Assembly: GCF_004345245.1 (NCBI RefSeq)
Contig: NZ_SLUQ01000002.1
Location: 434,001 to 498,000 of the forward strand
Length of the DNA stretch: 64,000 nt
Source of the DNA: Rhizobium sp. BK251
Lineage (GTDB): Bacteria > Pseudomonadota > Alphaproteobacteria > Rhizobiales > Rhizobiaceae
Direction: 5' to 3'
A program made the position numbers and the translations under genes. This document shows positions 41,915-51,103 of the stretch, piece after piece. Every line of letters begins with the position of its first letter. Position 1 is the first letter of the stretch. The notes under the pieces were generated by a model. It made no database searches. It was not told where the DNA came from and worked only from the letters and a program-made list of their open reading frames with translations.

Positions 41915-44350
41915 TCACGCGACAGACGGTCGGTCGGCATGTTCGGCGGGGAGGGTCTCGTCGCGTTCCGGAGGCAGGGTGAACTGGAAGACGGCACCGC
42001 GAGGTTCATTCGGGGAGCCCCACAATTGTCCTCCATGCGCCTCGATGATCGACCGGCAGATCGACAGGCCCATGCCGAGGCCCTCGGGCTTGGTCGTGTA
42101 GAAGGCCTCGAACACGCGCGCGGCCGCCTGCGGCTCGAGGCCGGGACCGGTATCGCGCACCACGACGCCAACCTGGCCCGAAGCATCCGTCTTGGTACTG
42201 ACCAGCACCTCCCGCGCGCCGTCGTCGAGACCGCTCATCGCCTCGACCGCATTGAGGATCAGGTTGAGCATCACCTGCTGCACCTGGACGCGGTCGCCGC
42301 CCACGGCGGGCAGGTCCGGCGCGAGTTCGGTCCGCAGCGAGACGCCGTGCTTTTGCGCTGCACTCCGGGACAGGGCGATGACATCGAGGACGGCGTCGGT
42401 GAGGTCGAACCGATCCTGGCGTGGGGGTGATTTCCGGACGAGAGCGCGGATGCGGTCGAGGATGTCGCGGGCGAGGCCTGTGTTCTGGACGATGCGGCCG
42501 AGGGCCTTCTTGGCCCCCTCCACGTCGGGCGGGTCAGAACCGAGCCAGCGCAGCCCGGTATTGGCATTGATGAGTGCTGCTGCGAGTGGCTGGGCGACCT
42601 CATGCGCAATCGAGGCCGTCATCTGCCCCAGGGTCGTCACGCGACTAACATGCGCCAGCTCCATTTGCGTCTCGCGCAACGTCTCTTCCGCCCGCTTGCG
42701 CTCGGTGATGTCGCTGAAAAGGATTCCGACGCGTCTGCGCCCGGGGTCGCCGATCCGAAAGGCGTAAACGTCGTACCGACGTCCGAGTTGCCTGGCTTCA
42801 TTTTCAAAGCGCATCGGCTCGCCTGTCAGGGCGATCCTGCCGTAGATCTCGAACCAATGTTCTTCGTGCAGGGGCGCGATTTCGCGCATCCGTCTGCCAA
42901 CGGCATCCTTGATTCCAGTCTGCCGTTCAAACGACGGGCTGATTTGCAGGAAACGATAGTCGACGGGCTTTTCGTTTCCGTCAAACAAGACTTCAATCGT
43001 GCAGAAACCCTCGTCAATCGATTCGAACAGCATGCGGTAATTCTGTTCCGACTTGCGCAAATCCGCTTGGGCGCGCTCGCGCTCGATGAACTGACCAATC
43101 TGGCTGCCGATGGTAGCCAGCACCTTGAGCAGCTCCTGATCAGGTCGCCTGATCTCGCGGCTGAAAAACTCGATCACGCCCAAGGCCGCACCGCCGAGCA
43201 GGATGGGAAAGGCCAGGGCCGCGTGCAGATCCTCCCGTTCGGCCACGGATGCGCGCGGGCAGTTTTCATCGGGAACGACATCGGGAACGTATTCGGCCTC
43301 AAGGCTGGACCACACCCGGCCTGGTAGTCCCAAGCCCGGACCGAAAGCGGCCTCGCGGCTGGCTCTCGCAAATTCCGGGACTTCCATCGATGGTCCATGC
43401 CAGAGCTCGACACAGCGCAGCGCGCCGGCCAGCCGGTCCACGCGCCAGAGCGCGCCCACGTCCCATCCCAGGCATTCGCCCATGGCCCGCAGTATTCTCG
43501 GAGTAGCCTCTTCGATCGTGGCCGCTTCCGCCAATATATGCGCGACGATGTGCTGCACGCGGAGGTGCTCTTCTGCGCGCTTGCGCTCGGTGATGTCCGT
43601 CAGAACGCCGTACCAGTTGAGAATCTTGCCCTGTTCATCGCGTAGCGGCACCGCCCGCACCAGGAACCACCGGTATTCCCCTCCGGCACTGCGGTGCCGC
43701 GCCTCGTTTTCGAACGGCTCACCACTTGTCATCGAATGACGCCACTTGGCCGCGTTCTCAACAAGGTCGTCGGGATGAATCGCACATTGCCAACCCGATC
43801 TCGAAGTGTCTTCCAGAGACAATCCTGAAAATTCCTCCCACTGTCGGTTTATCCAAACGCTGCTGCCGTCGGGCTGCGTGGTAAACGCTATGGCAGGTAT
43901 CGCCTCAACGACATCCCGAAGTTCCTTTTCCCTCCGACGCAGGGCATCCTCGGCTTTTTGGCGCGAAGCTCGATCGCTTGCCTCGCGCAAGGCCCGGCGC
44001 ACGGCCGGAACCAACCTCGAGAGCCGGCTCTTCAGGACATAATCAGTGGCCCCGAGCTTCAACGCATCAATGGCGACCTCTTCGCCAATCGTGCCGGAAA
44101 CAAAGATAAAGGGCAGGTCCGGGCGGATACTCAGGGCAACGCTCAATGCAGAAAGGCCGTCGAATGAAGGAAGTGAATGGTCCGACAGGATAAGGTCAAA
44201 GTCGTCGTCTCTGAGGGCTGCCACGAACTCGGCACGACTCTGAACGCAGACGATGCTGCTGGATAGTTGGTCGGCTTGAAGAAGATCCTCTATGAGCCGC
44301 GCGTCGTCTGGATCATCCTCCAGCAGCAGAATTCGGCCAGACGCACTCAT
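41915..44350 (-). CDS. Hybrid sensor histidine kinase: REC-PAS-GAF-PAS-HisKA-HATPase
   Basis: 811 residues. An N-terminal receiver (about 5-120, phospho-acceptor Asp57 in LILSDHSLPSFDG) is followed by a PAS/PAC (about 150-265), a GAF (about 285-425), a second PAS (about 435-560) and a FixL-like kinase core with VSRVTTLGQMTASIAHEVAQPLAAAL (phospho-His) and the N, G1 and G2 boxes (NLILNAVEAM, DTGPGLEP, GLGMGLSICRSI). There are no membrane segments, so it is cytosolic. Its start overlaps the response-regulator stop by 4 bases. With the two upstream genes it forms a phosphorelay operon. The signal is unknown. Confidence 0.88.
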   Translation of the reverse strand: MSASGRILLLEDDPDDARLIEDLLQADQLSSSIVCVQSRAEFVAALRDDDFDLILSDHSLPSFDGLSALSVALSIRPDLPFIFVSGTIGEEVAIDALKLGATDYVLKSRLSRLVPAVRRALREASDRASRQKAEDALRRREKELRDVVEAIPAIAFTTQPDGSSVWINRQWEEFSGLSLEDTSRSGWQCAIHPDDLVENAAKWRHSMTSGEPFENEARHRSAGGEYRWFLVRAVPLRDEQGKILNWYGVLTDITERKRAEEHLRVQHIVAHILAEAATIEEATPRILRAMGECLGWDVGALWRVDRLAGALRCVELWHGPSMEVPEFARASREAAFGPGLGLPGRVWSSLEAEYVPDVVPDENCPRASVAEREDLHAALAFPILLGGAALGVIEFFSREIRRPDQELLKVLATIGSQIGQFIERERAQADLRKSEQNYRMLFESIDEGFCTIEVLFDGNEKPVDYRFLQISPSFERQTGIKDAVGRRMREIAPLHEEHWFEIYGRIALTGEPMRFENEARQLGRRYDVYAFRIGDPGRRRVGILFSDITERKRAEETLRETQMELAHVSRVTTLGQMTASIAHEVAQPLAAALINANTGLRWLGSDPPDVEGAKKALGRIVQNTGLARDILDRIRALVRKSPPRQDRFDLTDAVLDVIALSRSAAQKHGVSLRTELAPDLPAVGGDRVQVQQVMLNLILNAVEAMSGLDDGAREVLVSTKTDASGQVGVVVRDTGPGLEPQAAARVFEAFYTTKPEGLGMGLSICRSIIEAHGGQLWGSPNEPRGAVFQFTLPPERDETLPAEHADRPSVA

Positions 44351-44802
44351 TGCGCCCTCTTCGCGCTTCCCGGGGGCGGTTGATTTATGACCGCCCAGAA
44401 TATGCCCAACTCCTTGACCGCATTGACAAAGTCATGGAAATCGACCGGCTTCACGACATATGCGTTTACCCCTAGCTGGTAGCTGGCCAACATGTCCTTT
44501 TCTTCATGCGATGAAGTCAGAATGACAACCGGGATCATCTTGAGCCGCTCGTCGGATCTGATTTGCTGCAAGACCTCCAATCCATTGATCTTCGGCAGCT
44601 TCAGATCCAGCAGAATAACCGCAGGACTCTCGTCCAGGCGCGACGCGAATTGTTCTCGACAATACAGATAGTCGAGAGCTTCCTTGCCGTCTCGGACAAG
44701 GAAAACCTCGTTGGCGAGCTTATACTCGTCGAGAGCCGTAAGCGTGAGCTCGACATCCCTTGGATCGTCCTCAACGAGTAGAATGCGTCCGAGTTCGCTC
44801 AT
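44347..44802 (-). CDS. Single-domain response regulator (Rcp1-like)
   Basis: 151 residues, a lone receiver domain. Acidic pocket ILLVEDDPRDVEL, phospho-acceptor Asp66 in VILLDLKLP, Thr in VVILTSSHEEKD, and Lys in AYVVKPVDFHDF are all present. The DPRDVELTLTAL start is typical of the Rcp1-type regulators found next to phytochrome-like kinases. No output domain is present, so it probably shuttles phosphate between the two kinases. It overlaps both neighbours by 4 bases. Confidence 0.9.
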   Translation of the reverse strand: MSELGRILLVEDDPRDVELTLTALDEYKLANEVFLVRDGKEALDYLYCREQFASRLDESPAVILLDLKLPKINGLEVLQQIRSDERLKMIPVVILTSSHEEKDMLASYQLGVNAYVVKPVDFHDFVNAVKELGIFWAVINQPPPGSAKRAQ

Positions 44803-46016
44803 GGCACGCTCACCGTCCTTTCCATGAAATGTTTGGCCTTGGGCAATGAGAAGTAGAAGGTGGCGCCCTGATCGACCTTCGATTCGGCTCGCACTGTCCC
44901 GCCGTGGCGATGAACGATGCGTTGAACGGTTGCCAATCCTATCCCGGTACCTTCGAACTCGTCAGCCCGGTGCAGGCGTTGAAATACACCGAACAGCTTG
45001 TTGACATACTGCATATCGAAACCGACACCGTTGTCCCTCACGAAGATTTCCAGCTGGTCTCCATTCAGGTCCACAGAGCCAATCTCGATTTTGGCGGGGC
45101 GGCGCATGCCTGAGAATTTGACCGCATTGGAAAGCAGATTGACGAAAACCAACTTTAGCAGGGAACGGTCGCCATGACAGGGCGGAAGTGCACCAATCGT
45201 CCAGGAGATCTCTTGTCCCTTCGTCTGCCCGATCTCGGCTGCTACCTCGTTGACCACCTGCTGGAGGTCCACGGCCGCTTGCCGGCTTTCAACCCGCCCG
45301 ATTCGAGAAAACGCCAGCAGATCATCGATCAGGTTGCCCATTCTTTTCCCTGATTCCAGAATCGTCTGCAGGTATCTTTGACCCTGGGTGTCCAGCGAAC
45401 TCGATGCGTGTTTTTGCAGCAGCTCCGAATAGCCGACCAGATGGCGCAGGGGTGCCCGCAGGTCGTGTGATACGGAATAGGCAAATGATTCAAGTTCCTT
45501 GTTGGCCGCTTCGAGTTCCGTAGCCCGCAGCACGAGCTCCTGGTTCAGCTTGCGGATTTCGGCCTCACGCTGCTCACGGTGTTCGAGCTCGACCTGAAGC
45601 CGGTCGCGTGCATGGCGAAGGTTCTCCTCGATGCGGCGTCGAACGGCGCTGAACGAGGAAATCATGATCGCCGAGCAAATGAAAACAAAGAAGTAGGGGA
45701 GATCTCCGGCCGAAACGTAGAAGGTGTAGAGAGGTTCTGCAAACAGGTAGTTGAATATTGCCGAGGACAACAGAACCGCCAGCACGGCAGGCCCGGAGCC
45801 CGCGTACCAGGTTATAACACCGACAGCGAGCACGAGAACCGGCAACGCCACGTCATTCAAATGATATTGCCGGAATGCGAGCGCGACGGCAGTCGAGACC
45901 GCCACCAAAGCCGCGGCAAATCCGTAACGTATGGCCCGCGATTGGGGTAGCTGAAACTCTACATTCCAGTACGTCACGTTCGGCTGCTCCGAAACATGTA
46001 TGTGGGGATGCGGCAC
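44799..46016 (-). CDS. Membrane histidine kinase, KdpD-like (DUF4118) input
   Basis: 405 residues. Residues about 28-125 hold three to four membrane helices of the DUF4118/KdpD type (NDVALPVLVLAVGVITWYAGSGPAVLA). A coiled coil (about 130-178) leads to the HisKA domain with His184 in AYSVSHDLRAPLRHL, and the ATPase domain has NLLSNAVKFSG, RDNGVGFDM, GIGLATVQRIVHRHGG. It is the first gene of the three-gene phosphorelay operon. The class (ending TFYFSLPKA) is the phytochrome-type kinase core without a chromophore domain. Confidence 0.87.
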   Translation of the reverse strand: MPHPHIHVSEQPNVTYWNVEFQLPQSRAIRYGFAAALVAVSTAVALAFRQYHLNDVALPVLVLAVGVITWYAGSGPAVLAVLLSSAIFNYLFAEPLYTFYVSAGDLPYFFVFICSAIMISSFSAVRRRIEENLRHARDRLQVELEHREQREAEIRKLNQELVLRATELEAANKELESFAYSVSHDLRAPLRHLVGYSELLQKHASSSLDTQGQRYLQTILESGKRMGNLIDDLLAFSRIGRVESRQAAVDLQQVVNEVAAEIGQTKGQEISWTIGALPPCHGDRSLLKLVFVNLLSNAVKFSGMRRPAKIEIGSVDLNGDQLEIFVRDNGVGFDMQYVNKLFGVFQRLHRADEFEGTGIGLATVQRIVHRHGGTVRAESKVDQGATFYFSLPKAKHFMERTVSVP

Positions 46017-46267
46017 TTATAGCAGCTTCCGGGACGATTGTCCCGAGGCCCTTCGCCCGCGGTGCGGTCACCCGCGTGTGGGGCTGGCGACGGAGAGAAC
46101 CCGGATTTTGCGCAGCACCTCCCGCCGGATCGCTTGTCAGTTCACGCAGTTGTGAGCCGGGTTGATAGCCGCATCCCTCTTAGTAGGTCTAATGTGCTGC
46201 CTGTGCTGCCTGACATCAAATGCCCGTAATGCCAGCTCTGTGCCCTGACCCCTTCTCCGGGAGACCG

Positions 46268-48136
46268 ATGATGGAACGCAAGCTTGCCGCGATCATGGCC
46301 GGTGACATTGTCGGCTACAGTCTGCTGATGGCTGAAAACGAGGCGTCCACATATGCGGATCTGCGCAAGGTGTTCGATGATCTGGTCGAGCCCACGATTG
46401 TGCGGCACGGCGGCCGTACTTTCAAAACGACCGGGGACGGCTTCCTTGTGATGTTTCCAAGCGTCAATGAGGCCGTTGATGCCGGCCTTGCCATCCAGCG
46501 AGGTTTCGACAAAGGGCCCTTCAAACTGCGTATAGGCATCAATCTCGGCGACGTCATCGAGGACAATGGCGATATGTATGGCGATGGCGTCAACGTCGCC
46601 GCCCGTCTTGAAGCCATGACCGAACCGGGTCAGATATTCGTCAGCGGTGCCGTGGTGATGGCGGCAGACCGCAATCGCGCCAATATCTTCGCTCGCGTGG
46701 GCCGCCGGCGTGCAAAGAACATTCCGGAGCTTCTCGACGTCTACCGCGTGCGCCGCACGGATTCGCCGTTGTCAGCCTGGGGGAGACTGCCACGCGTTCT
46801 TCGCGGCACTCGCTGGTCTTACGGTGTCGCTGCCGTAGCACTCATTCTCATCGGCACTCAAATCCAGCCGCTTCCGCTGGCGGCAATGGTCAGCCTCATT
46901 CCGGCCGCGCTCTCCGTGGACCAGACTCGCGCGGACCCGAGGCCGTCGGTTGCAGTCATGCCGTTCGCCGCCATGAGCGACGGGGGAGACCAGCCATACT
47001 TTGCCGACGGATTGACGGAGGATGTGACCACAGCGCTCGCCCGAAACTCGGAACTTCAGGTGATCGCGCGCGACTCCACCTACGCGGTGCGCGGGCAGGA
47101 TAGCGATGTGCGAGAGCTGGGGGCGAAGCTGGGGGTTTCCTACCTGGTCGAAGGCAGTGCCCGGCGCGAGGGTGATCGGCTCCGCGTCTCGGCGCAACTG
47201 ATTGACGTCAGGACGGGCACGCATCTTTGGTCGCGCAGTTTCGACAGGCAGGTTGCGGATGTCTTTGCCGTCCAAAGCGAACTGACAACGGAAATCGTCG
47301 CCCAACTCGCGCCATATATCAGGAAGAGTGAAGCAGCCGCCGCTGCACAGCGCCCGACAGACAATCCGAAGGCCTATGATCTTGTGCTGCAGGCTCGCGA
47401 TCGTTACCGACACGGCGCCGACGATGCCAAGAGCCTTCAGGAGGCACGCACCCTTTATCAGCGCGCGCTGGAGATGGACCCGGCCTATGCCGCCGCTCGT
47501 GCGGGCCTGGCGCTGACCTACATCGCTGAAGTGGCGCAGCGGCCAGACGGCCAAACCGGCGGACATGAACTGGATACCGGTCTCAGTGAAGCGCGCCAGG
47601 CCGTGCGCCTCGATCCCAATCTCGCGCTCGGTTATCAGGTGGTCAGCTTCGGACTGGCCGTCCAGGCGGAGTATGCCGGCGCGCTGCAGGCCGCAAAACG
47701 CGCGGTAGAACTCAACCCGAACGATCCGGACAGCATGATGGCGCTGGCGAAGGCCCAGGTTCGGTTCGGTCAATATGCGGATGCCGTTGACAACGCCGAG
47801 CGGGCGCGTCGCCTTCACCCCATGGCGCCGGAGTACTATTCCTATGTGCATGGTCAGGCTCTTTACGCCGCGGACCGTCGAGACGAGGCGGCCGCCGTCA
47901 TCTCGGAGTGTCTTCTGAGGGCGCCTCGGGACGCCAACTGCCTGCTGATACAGACGGCCCTGCAGAGTGGAAGCGGAAAGATAGAAGCGGCACAGCTGAC
48001 CATGGCGAACCTGATCGCGGCGCATCCGAGTTTTTCCCTCGAAAGGGAGCGCGCTTATCGCAGGTTCGGCGACCGGCCGCTGATGGACCGGTTCCTGGAT
48101 GAGCTGGCGCGTGCCAAGGCTCCGGAAACCGCCTGA
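46268..48136 (+). CDS. Class III adenylate cyclase with TolB-like and TPR domains
   Basis: 622 residues. The N-terminal cyclase domain (about 1-165) has all expected residues: metal-binding Asp13 (AGDIVGYS) and Asp57 (KTTGDGFL), purine-specific Lys53 and Asp106, and Asn109/Arg113 in GDGVNVAARLE. A membrane segment lies at about 185-215. A TolB/FlgO-like domain follows (PSVAVMPFAAMSDGGDQPYFADGLTEDVTTAL), then about five TPR repeats. This architecture is frequent and multiplied in rhizobia; it makes cAMP in response to unknown cues sensed through the C-terminal half. The ATG at 46268 has GGGAGA 5 bases upstream. A second homologue lies at 61.0 kb. Confidence 0.88.
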   Translation: MMERKLAAIMAGDIVGYSLLMAENEASTYADLRKVFDDLVEPTIVRHGGRTFKTTGDGFLVMFPSVNEAVDAGLAIQRGFDKGPFKLRIGINLGDVIEDNGDMYGDGVNVAARLEAMTEPGQIFVSGAVVMAADRNRANIFARVGRRRAKNIPELLDVYRVRRTDSPLSAWGRLPRVLRGTRWSYGVAAVALILIGTQIQPLPLAAMVSLIPAALSVDQTRADPRPSVAVMPFAAMSDGGDQPYFADGLTEDVTTALARNSELQVIARDSTYAVRGQDSDVRELGAKLGVSYLVEGSARREGDRLRVSAQLIDVRTGTHLWSRSFDRQVADVFAVQSELTTEIVAQLAPYIRKSEAAAAAQRPTDNPKAYDLVLQARDRYRHGADDAKSLQEARTLYQRALEMDPAYAAARAGLALTYIAEVAQRPDGQTGGHELDTGLSEARQAVRLDPNLALGYQVVSFGLAVQAEYAGALQAAKRAVELNPNDPDSMMALAKAQVRFGQYADAVDNAERARRLHPMAPEYYSYVHGQALYAADRRDEAAAVISECLLRAPRDANCLLIQTALQSGSGKIEAAQLTMANLIAAHPSFSLERERAYRRFGDRPLMDRFLDELARAKAPETA

Positions 48137-48169
48137 TCTTCCGTCCTCGTCCACACGTCGGGGGAACGT

Positions 48170-49975
48170 TCAGCCGGCGAGCAACCGTCCGCTTCCGGAC
48201 CCATCTGCCCAGTCTGCGACCGTAGCATTCCTGCCACGCGACTTCGCCCGCAGGAGAGCGGCGTCCGCCCGCAGCATCAGGGTAGCAGGCGGCTCGCCGT
48301 CCGCCGTCGACGCCAGACCGATCGAGACCGTCACGGTACCCAACGGGCGACCGAGGTAGTTGATAGGGGCCTTTTCGATCGCACGTCGAATAGCTTCCGC
48401 CAAATTGGATGTCGCGTCCTTGTCGACACTCCGCATGATGACGGCGAACTCCTCACCGCCGAAGCGGTGAACGATCCCGGCGCGGCCGACGACGTCCGTC
48501 ATGATTGCAGCCACCTGCCTCATGACGAAGTCTCCAGCGTCATGGCCGAATTCGTCATTGAAGTGCTTGAAGTGGTCGATGTCGATCATCATCAGGGCAG
48601 CAGGGAGATCGGTGTCCTCCCGTCGCAGCCGGTTCAGATTCTCGTCGAGAGAGCGTCTGTTCAGCAGTCCAGTCAACGGGTCCTTGACCGCGAGGTTGGT
48701 CAAGCGGTCTCTCAGTTGAAGGTTGGCGATCGCCAGTGCGAGGTTCTCCGCGATGAGTTCGATGTAGACGCGCGCCTCGATGAGCTCGGCACCGTCACGC
48801 TCACCTTCGAAGTAGAGCATGCCGACGGTGTCGCCGTGGGCGGCGAGGGGGATGCACAGGCTCTCCTCATGGCCGCTCTCGTCCAGATGCTGACACGCAA
48901 CGTCATCGTGACGGTCGCCGCTCAGATGCGGACGGCCCCGGCGCAGTCCCCAGCATTGAACGGAGGGGAATTCCTGCGTCGAACGAACGGGCGCTCCCCA
49001 TGTGCTTGTCGTGGTGAGCGCGTTGCGACCGTCGTTCATCACAAGCAGATGTCCGCCCAGGCGGGGGAAGATCTGCGATGCGTAGAGCGACACGACAGGG
49101 CCGAGCTCGGCCTCTTCGTGACAGGCCTGAAGCCGATGCATCAGCTGGAGGATCAGATCCTTTATATGCTGATCCTTCCGGCGCTCTGCGTCCAGGCGTT
49201 CACGCTCGAGGCCATTGTCGCGGAAGACCTGGATCGCCTCGTTCATGTCGCCGATCTCGTCGCGACGGGCGTCGGTCAGGACCTCGACGTCGTAGTCCTG
49301 CTTTGCCAGCCTCTGGACGATGCCGCTCATCTGGAGGAGGGGCCGCGCGACACGCCGCTTGAGGACGAAGTAGAGAACACTCAGGAAGACAAGCGCCGTC
49401 AGGACCAGAAGCGATTTTGCGATTGCTCCCCACAGATCGGCTTTCGCCTTTGCCTCACGGAGCTCGTCCTGTGTTCTCGTCGCAACGAGGTCCGCGAAAT
49501 GGGCAACGCTTGCCAGCAGGCCGGTCTGGGCGTCCTCGTGTTCGGGTGAGAACAGCGCCGCGCGGGCCTTGTCGGCTTCACCACCCTCGAAATCCTTGAC
49601 GGCCTGCTCCTCGAGCGCATCAAGCAGTTCGGCGTCTGTTTCGATCTCACGTAGAGCAGCGATCTCCTGTGCAGTGAGTTTCACTGCCTTGAGCTGCTTG
49701 ACGGTCTGCTCCCTTGTCCGTTCTTCCGCGTCGGCGGCTTGGAATGCCCTCAGAAACCGCTCCTCACCCTTCATCACATAGAGGCGCGCGTCTTCGGTCG
49801 TCTGTTCGGCGGCCCTTTCGAGGCGCTCGACGACATCGTCAAGTTTCCAGGCGGCTTCTGCGGCGTCACGTTCCCGGTCGGCGCTCTGGGCCGCGATGAT
49901 GAAGGCACCGCCGGACAACAGCGTCAGGGCGACCGTTATGCCGTATGCCCAGTTGGTGATAGTGCTAATCCGCAT
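48170..49975 (-). CDS. Membrane diguanylate cyclase: dCache-less sensor, HAMP, GAF, GGDEF
   Basis: 601 residues. TM1 is at about 10-30, a helical periplasmic domain at about 35-180 (four-helix CHASE3-like pattern), TM2 at about 185-207, HAMP (RRVARPLLQMSGIVQRLAKQDYDVEV), a GAF-like domain (about 300-420) and a C-terminal GGDEF domain with DPLTGLLNRRSL and GGEEF at 506-510. The c-di-GMP inhibitory site (RxxD five residues before GGDEF) is absent: the stretch is GRAGIVHRF. It should therefore synthesise c-di-GMP without that product feedback. It is tail-to-tail with the cyclase gene upstream. Confidence 0.87.
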   Translation of the reverse strand: MRISTITNWAYGITVALTLLSGGAFIIAAQSADRERDAAEAAWKLDDVVERLERAAEQTTEDARLYVMKGEERFLRAFQAADAEERTREQTVKQLKAVKLTAQEIAALREIETDAELLDALEEQAVKDFEGGEADKARAALFSPEHEDAQTGLLASVAHFADLVATRTQDELREAKAKADLWGAIAKSLLVLTALVFLSVLYFVLKRRVARPLLQMSGIVQRLAKQDYDVEVLTDARRDEIGDMNEAIQVFRDNGLERERLDAERRKDQHIKDLILQLMHRLQACHEEAELGPVVSLYASQIFPRLGGHLLVMNDGRNALTTTSTWGAPVRSTQEFPSVQCWGLRRGRPHLSGDRHDDVACQHLDESGHEESLCIPLAAHGDTVGMLYFEGERDGAELIEARVYIELIAENLALAIANLQLRDRLTNLAVKDPLTGLLNRRSLDENLNRLRREDTDLPAALMMIDIDHFKHFNDEFGHDAGDFVMRQVAAIMTDVVGRAGIVHRFGGEEFAVIMRSVDKDATSNLAEAIRRAIEKAPINYLGRPLGTVTVSIGLASTADGEPPATLMLRADAALLRAKSRGRNATVADWADGSGSGRLLAG

Positions 49976-50634
49976 CGGACTACCTCTCGCAGCTATCGGT
50001 TATATGCCTCGAAACTCATACGACTAGTGATAAGCGGTTTCGATAAACGTGGCTTTAACAATTGCGCGTCGGGAGAGCTGCCGCTCGACGCCTGAAACAC
50101 GGCTCAGTGGTCAGGACAGTCGGCCGCGGTGCCCTTAGCTTCATCGATGGCTTTCGCCAGCAACGCACGCCCAGTGCAACAATCGTCGAAACAGCTTGTG
50201 TGCGATCGGGGACGCCGGGTGTCGGAGTAAAGGGGGCGGAGACCGTCGACTGGGTTGGGGATGTTGCCATGACATTCTCCTTCGAAAAGGAACGTTGCGA
50301 GGGCAATCGTGTTCCAGCTCTCAAACTCGCCATCGGCTATGCGCTTTTCGCTGCTGACGCGGCCAGGTGGGATGATGAGGCCGTCGGATTCCTCTGCGGA
50401 AATCATGGGAAGCAGGGACCGGGTTGCCGCATCGACGCACAGCGGTTCACGTCGTCTCGGGCTCGCGGCCTTGCGCCATGCACTATGCTGGCCTTCTGAA
50501 TTAGCATGGGTGATCGGTTGCGACCTCAGATTGGTGCGGCCATATGAGCTGTTGAAAATATCCACCCAACAGTTTGCGCCCATCGCCGCGTCCATCGGCC
50601 GTCCGGCACCGCGTGCGCACCAGAAGGAGATCAC
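49976..50634. other. 659-base region with no secure gene
   Basis: A minus-strand ATG at 50270 has a strong AAGGAGA upstream and opens a 71-codon frame (MATSPTQSTVSAPFTPTPGV) to 50055. In a different frame a 176-codon minus-strand frame spans 50104-50634. Neither is recognisable, and they overlap, so at most one is real; a frameshifted remnant is possible. The plus strand contains the leader of the small gene at 50635. Confidence 0.4.
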
Positions 50635-50910
50635 ATGTCCAACACGCCACAGACCCTCTCAGGTATGACGCATGAAGAACGGGTCAATTTTGCCGATATC
50701 GTCGTCGAGAGCCTCGAAGCATTCGCAGAGGAGGCTGAAGGGGCAGGTGATGCCAAGTTTGCCGCGAATTCGCTTGCGATCGCATGCACCATCCGGGGCT
50801 GCGGTGACTTATCCGGAGGCAATCTTCGCGCAGCCGAACTTCTCTTGGAGCAAGGCATCGTGATGATGAATGCCTACAAGAATCGTGAGACTTACACCCA
50901 GGTCAACTGA
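50635..50910 (+). CDS. Conserved small hypothetical protein
   Basis: 91 residues, acidic and helical (SLEAFAEEAEGAGDAKFAANSLAIACTIRGCGDL, then GGNLRAAELLLEQGIVMMNAY). AAGGAG lies 6 bases before the ATG, and a strong intrinsic terminator follows the stop by 40 bases, so this is a monocistronic gene. The family was not recognised. The alternation of small and hydrophobic residues suggests a helical-repeat (TPR-like) fragment. Confidence 0.65.
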   Translation: MSNTPQTLSGMTHEERVNFADIVVESLEAFAEEAEGAGDAKFAANSLAIACTIRGCGDLSGGNLRAAELLLEQGIVMMNAYKNRETYTQVN

Positions 50911-50949
50911 TTTGCCCGGCGAATGCCGCGCGGACCGCTCTTGGCACCG

Positions 50950-50984
50950 AAGCTCCTCCGCGTAAGCGTCGAGGAGCTTTTTTT
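50950..50984 (+). terminator. Intrinsic terminator of the 91-residue gene
   Basis: AAGCTCCTC (50950-50958) pairs exactly with GAGGAGCTT (50971-50979) and runs into seven T (50978-50984). Confidence 0.88.
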
Positions 50985-51103
50985 GTTTCTGCTTCACATT
51001 GGAATATCAACCGGACCGGAACGCGGCGGAGGGGTAGAACAGGGGTCTTCGGCCCGCTTCGAGAATTTCGAACTCGGTCCACTTATCTCGGATCGCTTTA
51101 CAA

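Noticed and set aside
46772..48154. A 460-residue minus-strand frame opposite the cyclase-TPR gene
   Set aside because: It is antisense to a multi-domain gene with complete cyclase residues; no family resemblance.
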